Below are positions 49,306 through 56,750 of a DNA stretch of 64,000 bases, piece after piece. The notes under the pieces are model-generated. The model did no database searches, was not told the DNA's origin, and saw only the letters and a program-made list of their open reading frames with translations. The position numbers were made by a program, and so were the translations under genes. Source of the DNA: Streptomyces sp. CB02980 (GTDB lineage Bacteria; Actinomycetota; Actinomycetes; Streptomycetales; Streptomycetaceae); NCBI RefSeq assembly GCF_014451325.2, contig NZ_JACSCH020000013.1, positions 1 to 64,000 on the forward strand, written 5' to 3'. Positions within the stretch are counted from its first letter, which is position 1, and each line of letters begins with the position of its first letter.

Positions 49306-51872
49306 CCACCGAGACCGTGAACCCGGCCGACACCACCCCGGCCCGCACCCTGCCCGTCACCGACCTGTCCCTCGTGGTCCTCGTCGGCGCCACCGGCTCC
49401 GGCAAGTCCACCTTCGCCCGGCGACACTTCAAGCCGACGGAGATCGTGTCCTCCGACTTCTGCCGGGGGCTCGTCGCCGACGACGAGAACGACCAGTCCG
49501 CGAGCAAGGACGCCTTCGACGTCCTGCACTACATCGTGGGCAAGCGCCTCGCGGCCGGGCGCCTCGCCGTCGTCGACGCGACCAACGTGCAGCAGGAGGC
49601 GCGGCGTCAGCTCGTACAGCTGGCCCGCTCGTACGACGTGCTGCCCATCGCGATCGTCCTCGATCTGCCCGAGGAGGTGTGCCGCAGCCGGAACGCCGCG
49701 CGTCCCGACCGCGCGGACATGCCGGCGCACGTCATCCAGCGCCACCGCCGCGAGCTGCGACGCTCGCTGCGCGGCCTGGAGCGCGAGGGCTTCCGCAAGG
49801 TGCACGTGCTGAAGTCCGTCGAGGAGGTCGACGCCGCCCAGGTCGTCCTGGAGCGCCGCTTCAACGACCTGCGTCACCTCACCGGCCCCTTCGACATCAT
49901 CGGTGACATCCACGGCTGCCGTTCCGAGCTGGAGACCCTGCTCGCGAAGCTCGGATACGTCGACGGGCACCACCCCGAGGGCCGTACGGCGGTCTTCGTC
50001 GGCGACCTCGTCGACCGCGGCCCCGACTCCCCGGGCGTCCTGCGCCGGGTGATGGCGATGGTCGCCGCCGGCGACGCCCTGTGCGTCCCCGGCAACCACG
50101 AGAACAAGCTGGGCCGCTGGCTCAAGGGCCGGAAGGTGCAGGAGACGCACGGACTCGCCGAGACCATCGAGCAGTTGGGGCACGAGAGCGAGGAGTTCCG
50201 GGCCGAGGTCGGGCGCTTCATCGACGGGCTCGTCAGCCACTACGTCCTCGACGGCGGCAACCTCGTCGTCTGCCACGCCGGTCTGCCGGAGAAGTACCAC
50301 GGCCGGACGTCGGGGCGGGTGCGCTCGCACGCGCTGTACGGGGACACCACCGGTGAGACCGACGAGTTCGGGCTGCCGGTGCGCTACCCGTGGGCCGAGG
50401 AGTACCGGGGGCGGGCCACCGTCGTGTACGGCCACACCCCCGTGCCGAACACCTCCTGGATCAACAACACCCTCTGCCTCGACACCGGAGCCGTCTTCGG
50501 CGGAAAGATGACCGCACTGCGCTGGCCCGAGCGCGAACTCGTCGACGTACCGGCCGAGCGCGTCTGGTACGAGCCGGCCCGGCCGCTCGCGACCGAGGCG
50601 CCCGGCGGGCACCAGGGGCGCCCCCTGGACCTGGCGGACGTGCACGGCCGGCGGATCGTGGAGACCCGCCACCTGGGCAACGTCGCCGTGCGCGAGGAGA
50701 ACGCCGCGGCCGCCCTTGAGGTGATGAGCCGGTTCGCGGTCGACCCGCGGCTGCTCACCTATCTGCCGCCGACGATGGCGCCCACCGCCACGTCGAAGGA
50801 GGAGGGCTATCTGGAGCACCCGGCCGAGGCCTTCGCCCAGTACCGGGCGGACGGTGTCGATCGCGTCGTGTGCGAGGAGAAGCACATGGGCTCCCGGGCG
50901 GTGGCCCTGGTCTGCCGGGACGCGGACGCGGCCCGCGAGCGCTTCGGCGTGGACGCCGACGGGGTCACCGGCGCGCTGCACACCCGTACCGGACGGCCGT
51001 TCTTCGACGATCCCGCCGTCACCGAGCAGGTGCTCGACCGGCTGCGGACGGCGATCGGCGCCGCCGGTCTCTGGGACGAGCTCGACACGGACTGGCTCCT
51101 GCTCGACGGCGAGCTGATGCCGTGGTCGCTGAAGTCGGCCGGGCTGCTCCGCGCGCAGTACGCGGCGGTCGGCGCCGCCTCGGGCGCGGTCTTCCCCGGA
51201 GCGATCTCCGCGCTCGAACAGGCGGTGGCGCGCGGGGTCGAGGGGATCGACGGGCTGCTCGCGAAGCAGCGGGAGCGGGCGGTGGACGCGGAGGCGTTCA
51301 CCGAGGCCTACCGCAGGTACTGCTGGCCGACCGAGGGCCTGGAGGGGGTGCGGTTCGCGCCCTTCCAGCTCCTGGGGGCGCGCGGACGCTCGCTCGCGGC
51401 CGTTCCGCACGACGAGCAGCTCGCCTGGCTCGACCGGCTCGTGGAGCACGACCCGACCGGGCTGCTCCAGGTCACCCGGCGGCTCGTCGTCGACACGGGC
51501 GACGAGGCCTCGGTCCGGTCCGGGGTCGACTGGTGGCTGGACATGACCGCCGCCGGTGGCGAGGGCATGGTCGTCAAGCCGCTGGCCGCACTCGTCCGCG
51601 ACGGCAAGGGCCGGCTCGGCCAGCCGGGCGTCAAGGTGCGCGGTCGGGAGTACCTGCGGATCATCTACGGCCCCGAGTACACCCGGCCGGAGAACCTGGA
51701 GCGGCTGCGGCAGCGCTTCCTCGGCCACAAGCGGTCGCTGGCCCTGCGCGAGTACGCACTCGGCCTCGAAGCCCTCGACCGCCTCGCCGAGGGGGAGCCG
51801 CTGTGGCGGGTCCACGAGGCCGTGTTCGCGGTCCTGGCACTGGAGTCGGAGCCGGTGGACCCGAGGCTCTGA
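49302..51872 (+). CDS. pnkp: Polynucleotide kinase-phosphatase-ligase-like RNA repair enzyme (Pnkp)
   Basis: An 856-residue trifunctional protein. The 5' kinase has a P-loop Gly-Ala-Thr-Gly-Ser-Gly-Lys-Ser near residue 30. The binuclear phosphatase has Gly-Asp-Ile-His-Gly (about 202), Gly-Asp-Leu-Val-Asp-Arg-Gly and Gly-Asn-His-Glu. The C-terminal adenylyltransferase has the ligase nucleophile Lys-His-Met-Gly (Lys near 527), Glu-Gly-Met-Val-Val-Lys-Pro and downstream nucleotidyl motifs. With Hen1 it heals, methylates and seals ribotoxin-cleaved tRNAs. Translationally coupled to hen1 through ATGA. Confidence 0.94.
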   Translation: MTTETVNPADTTPARTLPVTDLSLVVLVGATGSGKSTFARRHFKPTEIVSSDFCRGLVADDENDQSASKDAFDVLHYIVGKRLAAGRLAVVDATNVQQEARRQLVQLARSYDVLPIAIVLDLPEEVCRSRNAARPDRADMPAHVIQRHRRELRRSLRGLEREGFRKVHVLKSVEEVDAAQVVLERRFNDLRHLTGPFDIIGDIHGCRSELETLLAKLGYVDGHHPEGRTAVFVGDLVDRGPDSPGVLRRVMAMVAAGDALCVPGNHENKLGRWLKGRKVQETHGLAETIEQLGHESEEFRAEVGRFIDGLVSHYVLDGGNLVVCHAGLPEKYHGRTSGRVRSHALYGDTTGETDEFGLPVRYPWAEEYRGRATVVYGHTPVPNTSWINNTLCLDTGAVFGGKMTALRWPERELVDVPAERVWYEPARPLATEAPGGHQGRPLDLADVHGRRIVETRHLGNVAVREENAAAALEVMSRFAVDPRLLTYLPPTMAPTATSKEEGYLEHPAEAFAQYRADGVDRVVCEEKHMGSRAVALVCRDADAARERFGVDADGVTGALHTRTGRPFFDDPAVTEQVLDRLRTAIGAAGLWDELDTDWLLLDGELMPWSLKSAGLLRAQYAAVGAASGAVFPGAISALEQAVARGVEGIDGLLAKQRERAVDAEAFTEAYRRYCWPTEGLEGVRFAPFQLLGARGRSLAAVPHDEQLAWLDRLVEHDPTGLLQVTRRLVVDTGDEASVRSGVDWWLDMTAAGGEGMVVKPLAALVRDGKGRLGQPGVKVRGREYLRIIYGPEYTRPENLERLRQRFLGHKRSLALREYALGLEALDRLAEGEPLWRVHEAVFAVLALESEPVDPRL

Positions 51873-51902
51873 GGCCTTGACGGGTCGTGAGGCCCTGCGG
51901 CG

Positions 51903-52089
51903 GTGATGCCGTGGGGCCTTGCGGCAGTGGCCGGTGACGCCGTGGGGCCTTGCGGCAGTGGGCCGGTGACGCCGTGGGGCCTTGCGGCAGTGGGCCGGTG
52001 ACGCCGTGGGGCCTTGCGGCAGTGGCCGGTGATGCCGTGGGGCCTTGCGGCAGTGGCCGGTGACGCCGTGAGGCCTTGCGGCAGCGAGG
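51903..52089. repeat. 31/32-bp minisatellite downstream of pnkp
   Basis: Six tandem copies starting near 51903, 51934, 51966, 51998, 52029 and 52060. The unit has the form GTGACGCCGTGGGGC followed by CTTGCGGCAGTGGCCG; copies differ by single bases or one extra G, and the last is partial. There are no spacers, so it is not CRISPR. No ORF is supported here. Confidence 0.9.
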
Positions 52090-52275
52090 CCTTGACTCCC
52101 GGAAGCCCTCGCGGAGATCGCCACCCCCTCGGGCGGTGGGGCTCCGCGAGGGCTTCGACGTGTGTTCGACCCGTCTCCGCAGAGCCTTCGCACGGTCTTC
52201 GCGAGGTCTTCGCCCGGCCCCGACGGGGGGCGCAGGGACGCCGGGTGCGGCGCTCCCCTGCGCCCCCCGTGCCCG
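52090..52275. other. Non-coding stretch between the minisatellite and the Crp/Fnr promoter
   Basis: About 185 bases. Short inverted fragments of GCCCTCGCGGAG/CTCCGCGAGGGC type occur near 52106-52155 and may form a terminator for the Hen1-Pnkp transcript. No gene was recognised. Confidence 0.45.
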
Positions 52276-52305
52276 TTGACGCATTTCTTCCGCACCCTCT
52301 AGCGT
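52276..52305 (+). promoter_or_regulatory. Strong promoter of the Crp/Fnr gene and downstream operon
   Basis: -35 TTGACG (52276-52281), 18-bp spacer, -10 TAGCGT (52300-52305). This is close to the vegetative sigma consensus in Streptomyces. Transcription would start near 52312, about 140 bases before the GTG at 52451. Confidence 0.7.
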
Positions 52306-52320
52306 TCTTCACCCCATGAC

Positions 52321-52356
52321 GTGACACAGCGTCAACAGTGTGACGAGACACGTCAC
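52321..52356. promoter_or_regulatory. Two adjacent GTGAC-type inverted repeats (candidate Crp/Fnr operators)
   Basis: GTGAC-N5-GTCAA at 52321-52335 and GTGAC-N7-GTCAC at 52340-52356. They lie just after the predicted transcription start, in the position expected for autorepression by the Crp/Fnr protein encoded next. Confidence 0.55.
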
Positions 52357-52450
52357 TTGAGGTGGGAACACGCACGCGAATACGCCGGTCGATCATCGGC
52401 GAGTCGGTCTTCCCCGGAGGGCCCGAGGACGGTACGGGGGTGAGCGCGCG

Positions 52451-53176
52451 GTGAGTCTCTTCGGCCAGGACCGCTCCTTCCTCCACGCCCTCCCGGCGGC
52501 CGACCGGCGGTCTCTGATCGCCGAGGGTGCCCGGCGCGTCTACGAACCCGGGGAGGTGATGATCCGCGAACGCGACACCACCGCCTTCGTCCTCGCGCTC
52601 CTCTCCGGCTGGTCCGTCGTCTCCGTGGGCACCGAGCGCGGCTCGCGGCTCATCCTCGCCCTCCGGGGCGCCGGCGAGGTCGTGGGCGACCTCGCCGCCG
52701 TCGACCGGCGCCCGCGCAGCGCCAGCGTCACCGCGCTCGGCAGGGTCGAGGCGGTGGCGATCTCCGGCGACCGGTTCCGGCGCTTCCTCGCCGCCCGGCC
52801 GCACGCCACCTCGCTGATCATGCGCCAGCTCGCGACCCGGCTGCGGAGCGCCGACGTCGAGCGCCGCGCGCTCGCCTCCGAGACGGTCCTCCAGCGCCTC
52901 GCGGCCCGCCTCGTCGAGCTGGCCGAGCGCGCCGGGCGCCGGGCCGAGGCCGGGACCGTACTCGAACTTCCGCTGCCCCAGCACGACCTGGCGGCGGCCA
53001 TCGGAGCGACCCGGGAGGCGGTGGCCAAGGCGCTGCGCCTGCTGCGGGAGCAGGACGTGGTCCGCACCGCGAACCGCACCGTCATCGTGATCGACATGCG
53101 GGTCCTGGTGCTGCTCGCGGAGGGGCGCGCGCGCCCCGGCGGAGAACCGGCGGACGAATCTCCGCCGGGTGTGTAA
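52451..53176 (+). CDS. Crp/Fnr-family transcriptional regulator
   Basis: A 241-residue regulator: an N-terminal cyclic-nucleotide-binding beta barrel (residues about 10-120; Gly-Glu-Val-Met-Ile-Arg-Glu, Gly-Glu-Val-Val-Gly-Asp-Leu-Ala-Ala) and a C-terminal helix-turn-helix (Pro-Gln-His-Asp-Leu-Ala-Ala-Ala-Ile-Gly-Ala-Thr-Arg-Glu-Ala-Val-Ala-Lys-Ala-Leu). There are no Fnr cysteines. The GEVVGDLAA segment is the phosphate-binding cassette position, where cAMP binders have GE.x.ARSA-like residues, so the ligand cannot be assigned. The cyclase-like gene begins 92 bases downstream on the same strand, suggesting that the two function together. Confidence 0.9.
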   Translation: MSLFGQDRSFLHALPAADRRSLIAEGARRVYEPGEVMIRERDTTAFVLALLSGWSVVSVGTERGSRLILALRGAGEVVGDLAAVDRRPRSASVTALGRVEAVAISGDRFRRFLAARPHATSLIMRQLATRLRSADVERRALASETVLQRLAARLVELAERAGRRAEAGTVLELPLPQHDLAAAIGATREAVAKALRLLREQDVVRTANRTVIVIDMRVLVLLAEGRARPGGEPADESPPGV

Positions 53177-53268
53177 ACGGCTACATCGCCGGTCGCGGAA
53201 CGCGGCCAGTCTGGACACGCATCACCACGGCACCAACGGCACCGGGGCAGCACACAGGGAGTCCGAGA

Positions 53269-54261
53269 GTGAGCAGTGCGGGAGTGAACGGGGAAGTGGG
53301 CGGAGACGTGGGCGGAGAGGCGTGCGGCATCCACCGGTTCGTCGTCTTCGGCGACATCTGTGGCTCCGGGACGCTCGACCTGGCCGAGAAGAGGCACCAG
53401 CGGGCGGCGATGTACGCCGCCTTCGACGACGCGTACAGCTCCGTCGGCGTCGAGCCCGGGACCTTCCACCAGGAGGACCGGGGGGACGGCATCCTCGCCG
53501 CCCTGCGTCCCGACGTGCCGCCGACGCTCATGGTCGGCCGGTGGATCGACACGCTGTACGAGAGTCTGCGCGCCCACAACCAGGGCCGGGTCAGGCCGTT
53601 GCGGCTGCGGATCGGGATGAACGCGGGGCTCGTGACCCAGGACCGGCACGGGCTCGTCGGACGCGCGGTGGACCTCGCCGCGCGGCTCTGCGACAGCCCC
53701 CCGGCCAAGCGGATCATGAACGAGACCCCGGAGATCGACCTCGTGGTCGTCGTCTCCGACTGGCTGTACGGGAACGTGGTCGCCGACGGCGGGCGGTACG
53801 TCGAGCCGGACCATTACCGGTCGGCCCGCATCCGGTCCAAGGAGACCGACGAGGCCGCCTGGTTCCACGTACCGCGCAGGCCCGCGCCGCCGCTGATCGG
53901 GCGCGACGGGGAGCTGCCGCCGGAGGGGGAGCCGGCGCCCGAGGGGGAGCCGGCGGTCGCGGGGGAGCGGCCGCCGGCGGGGGTGGCACGGACCGGCGTT
54001 GGGCCGTCGCGGGGGGACGGCCCAACGCCCCGGCCCGTGGGCGGGAACCGTGAGTACCACGTCGGGGGCGACCTCCTCGACATCCACGGCAACACGATCC
54101 ACGGCGGGTTCACCGGAATCCGCAAGGACTCGGGCAAGGGCTCGGGCAAGGACTCGGGCTCCCGATCCGGCTCCCGATCCGGTTCCGGCTCGGGCCCGGG
54201 CTCCGGTTCGGGTGCTGCTGCGGGTTCCGGTGCGGTCGCCGGGGCGGGTGAGCCGGAGTGA
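53269..54261 (+). CDS. Class III nucleotidyl cyclase-like protein with C-terminal Gly/Asn motif
   Basis: A 330-residue protein. Residues about 20-200 fit a class III cyclase: metal Asp29 in Phe-Gly-Asp-Ile-Cys-Gly-Ser, second metal Asp73 in Arg-Gly-Asp-Gly-Ile, then Arg-Ile-Gly-Met-Asn-Ala-Gly and Val-Asp135-Leu-Ala-Ala-Arg139. The normally invariant Asn of V-N-x-A-x-R is Asp, so activity or substrate may differ. A Pro/Glu-rich linker leads to a motif at 265-277 (Gly-Gly-Asp ... Gly-Asn-x-Ile) also found in the next protein, and then a Ser/Gly/Lys repeat tail. GTG start; the stop overlaps the STAND-like gene (GTGA). Pyrimidine or purine cNMP production is the expected role if active. Confidence 0.75.
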   Translation: MSSAGVNGEVGGDVGGEACGIHRFVVFGDICGSGTLDLAEKRHQRAAMYAAFDDAYSSVGVEPGTFHQEDRGDGILAALRPDVPPTLMVGRWIDTLYESLRAHNQGRVRPLRLRIGMNAGLVTQDRHGLVGRAVDLAARLCDSPPAKRIMNETPEIDLVVVVSDWLYGNVVADGGRYVEPDHYRSARIRSKETDEAAWFHVPRRPAPPLIGRDGELPPEGEPAPEGEPAVAGERPPAGVARTGVGPSRGDGPTPRPVGGNREYHVGGDLLDIHGNTIHGGFTGIRKDSGKGSGKDSGSRSGSRSGSGSGPGSGSGAAAGSGAVAGAGEPE

Positions 54262-56750
54262 GCGACCAGGACGACGCCGCGCCGCAGAGCGACTCCTCGG
54301 ACGCCGGGCACGGCCACGGCGACCGGGCCGACGCGCCGGACCGGGGCGGCGACCGCGGCGGCGACCGGGGCGGCGACCGCGGTTCGGACCGCGGCGGCGG
54401 CCGGGGTTCCGACCGTGGTTCCGACCGCGGTTCGGACCGCGGCGGCGACCGGGGGGACCGGGACCGCGACCGGGGGGACCGTGACCGGGACCGCGACCGG
54501 GACGGCGGGTCCGAGCGGGGTGACGGTGCCGAACAGCCCCGCGAGCCGAGCGTCTTCGCGGCTGCCGACCGGGGGCCCCTCGGCGGCGAGAGCGACACCG
54601 GCGGGGCCGCCACGGCGCGCCGGGCCGTCCGCACCTGGGCGAGCGGCGCCGCCGACCGCCTCACCACCATCCACGGCGACGGCACCGTCTTCGAGGGCAA
54701 CCAGATCTTCGCCCTGTACGGCTCCGAACGCACCGCGCACTTCGTCCAGGGGCCCGTCCCGCCCGAGACGCTCGACCACCTGGGCCGGGTGTACTGCGCC
54801 ACCTCCGGCTACCGGCGGATGCGGGACCGGCTCCGCGACCACCGGGTCCTCGTCCTGTGCGGCGAACCCGGCAGCGGCCGCAAGGCCACCGCGCTCGCCC
54901 TCCTCGACGAGCTGACCGGCGGCAAGGTCTTCCGGCTCGACCCGCGCCACGGCGTCGACGAGATCACCGAGGAGGTCCTCCAGGAGAGCGGCGGCCACCT
55001 CCTGGAGCTGCTCACCGAGGACGTGCGCGAGGCCGAGGGCGAGCCGCGCGCCGCACGCTCGGGCCGGGGCGAACACACCGCCGTCGCCCGCCGTTCCGTC
55101 ACCCGGCTCTCCGAGCTGCACCTGGACCGCTTCGGCGATCTGCTGCGCGGCCGGGACGCGTACGGGGTCGTCCTCGTCGAGAACGGAGAGCTCGCCGACC
55201 GGCTGCTGCGCGGCCGGTACGGGATGTACTGCGCGCCGCCGCCGGCCGACGAGGTCCTCCACCGCCACCTCTGGAACCAGCTGCGCGCCGAGTCCGACGA
55301 TGCCCTCGGCGACGCCCGGGCGCGCGGCGCGCGGCGGGACGTCGTCGAGGCCCTCGGCCTGGAGGAGCTGCGGCCCCGTGAGGCGGCGCGGCTCGCCGAC
55401 CACCTCGCCCGGCACTGGCGCGGCGAGGTGACGGACGAGGAACTCCTGGCCGAATGCGCCTCCTTCGTACGCTCCCAGGCGCGCGAGTGGTTCGCGGGCG
55501 CCGACCGTCCGGGCGCCGTCCCCGAGGCCCTCCCGGCCCTGAACGCCGGGGCGTTCCGTATCGCCGTCGCCGTCTTCAACGGCTCCGCGTACAGCCTCGC
55601 CGCCGAGGCCGCCGAACTCCTCGCCTGGGAACTCGCGGTCACCCTCGACCCCGAACACCCGCCGGGCCGCCGCCTGTTCGGGACGCACGCCGAGCACCGG
55701 CCGGTACAGGCGCGGGCCGTCCTGGAGGACGGCGAGCTGGACCTCGGCCCGGCCAAGGTGCCCGTGCGGGCCGTCCGCTTCCAGGGCGAGGCGCTCGCCG
55801 GAGCCGTCCTCGGCGAGATCTGGCACGGCTACCACAACGTCCGCGGCCCGGTGGCCCGCTGGCTGCGCTCGCTGTGCGACGACCCGCGCCCCGAGGTATG
55901 GGTGCGGGCCTCCATCGCGGCCGGGGTCCTCTGCTCCTGGGACTGGATCCACGGCTTCCGCGAGCTGGTGGTGCCGCTCGCCGTGACCGACGATCCGGTC
56001 GCCCGCATGGCGGCCGCCACCGCGCTCGCCGAGTCCGCGCGCGACCCGCGCGTCCGGCCCGCCGTCGCCGACGTCCTCAAGAACTGGGCCGCGTCCGACG
56101 ACGAGATGCTCGTCAGGACCGCCCTGCTCGCCCACGGCTACGTGCTGGCCGCCGGTGGCGTCTCCGGTTCGCTCGACGCGATCGCCCGGGTCGTCAGGGC
56201 CCGCGAGGCGACCGACATCGAGGTCCTCGTGCCCGCCGCGTTCAGCGTGGCGCGACTGCTCGCCTGCGGCGAACCGGCGCCCGTGCTCCGACGGCTCCGG
56301 CAGTGGCTGGAGGACGGCCGGCTCAACCTCGCCAACCTCGTCCACCTCGCCGTCATCCGCGCCCTGAGCACCAGGACCACCCATCTGTGGGGGCTGCGGG
56401 AGGTCCCGGAGCTGGACGGACACGCGGCCCGCCCGCTGATGGTCGCGCTGCTCGCGACCCGGCCCGAGCTCGCCCCCGAACTGGCCGCGCTGCTGCGGTC
56501 CACGCTCACCACCGCCCGCTCGGGGGAGTCGGCCCTCGAGGCGCTCGGCGGGATGCTCCGGCGGGCCGCGAAGGACCCGGAGTCGCTCGGGCTCGTCTGT
56601 GCCTTCCTGCCGCGCCTCGCGGTGGACCGGCGCGACCGGGACCGGCTCAGGGGCTTGCTGAACGAACTGGTCCGGGACCGTGACCGGCCCCTGGACAGAG
56701 GCGCGGCGCGCCGGATGTGGGACGCCGTGACGGAAGGAGCGAACCGATGA
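54258..56750 (+). CDS. STAND-like P-loop NTPase with helical (HEAT-like) repeats
   Basis: An 830-residue protein. Residues 25-90 are Gly-Asp-Arg/Gly-Ser-Asp-Arg and Arg-Asp repeats, predicted disordered. A short motif at 138-150 (Ile-His-Gly-Asp ... Glu-Gly-Asn-Gln-Ile) matches one in the cyclase-like protein. A P-loop Gly-Glu-Pro-Gly-Ser-Gly-Arg-Lys-Ala follows at 202-210, with Walker B-like Val-Val-Leu-Val-Glu-Asn near 300, a helical region, and from about residue 520 alternating Ala/Leu/Arg helices like HEAT repeats (Asp-Pro-Val-Ala-Arg-Met-Ala-Ala-Ala-Thr-Ala-Leu-Ala). It looks like a signalling or sensor NTPase of the STAND type. Coupled at both ends by four-base overlaps. Confidence 0.7.
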   Translation: MSDQDDAAPQSDSSDAGHGHGDRADAPDRGGDRGGDRGGDRGSDRGGGRGSDRGSDRGSDRGGDRGDRDRDRGDRDRDRDRDGGSERGDGAEQPREPSVFAAADRGPLGGESDTGGAATARRAVRTWASGAADRLTTIHGDGTVFEGNQIFALYGSERTAHFVQGPVPPETLDHLGRVYCATSGYRRMRDRLRDHRVLVLCGEPGSGRKATALALLDELTGGKVFRLDPRHGVDEITEEVLQESGGHLLELLTEDVREAEGEPRAARSGRGEHTAVARRSVTRLSELHLDRFGDLLRGRDAYGVVLVENGELADRLLRGRYGMYCAPPPADEVLHRHLWNQLRAESDDALGDARARGARRDVVEALGLEELRPREAARLADHLARHWRGEVTDEELLAECASFVRSQAREWFAGADRPGAVPEALPALNAGAFRIAVAVFNGSAYSLAAEAAELLAWELAVTLDPEHPPGRRLFGTHAEHRPVQARAVLEDGELDLGPAKVPVRAVRFQGEALAGAVLGEIWHGYHNVRGPVARWLRSLCDDPRPEVWVRASIAAGVLCSWDWIHGFRELVVPLAVTDDPVARMAAATALAESARDPRVRPAVADVLKNWAASDDEMLVRTALLAHGYVLAAGGVSGSLDAIARVVRAREATDIEVLVPAAFSVARLLACGEPAPVLRRLRQWLEDGRLNLANLVHLAVIRALSTRTTHLWGLREVPELDGHAARPLMVALLATRPELAPELAALLRSTLTTARSGESALEALGGMLRRAAKDPESLGLVCAFLPRLAVDRRDRDRLRGLLNELVRDRDRPLDRGAARRMWDAVTEGANR

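Noticed and set aside
51903-52089. Possible CRISPR array
   Set aside because: Copies abut directly without unique spacers and no cas gene is nearby; it is a minisatellite.
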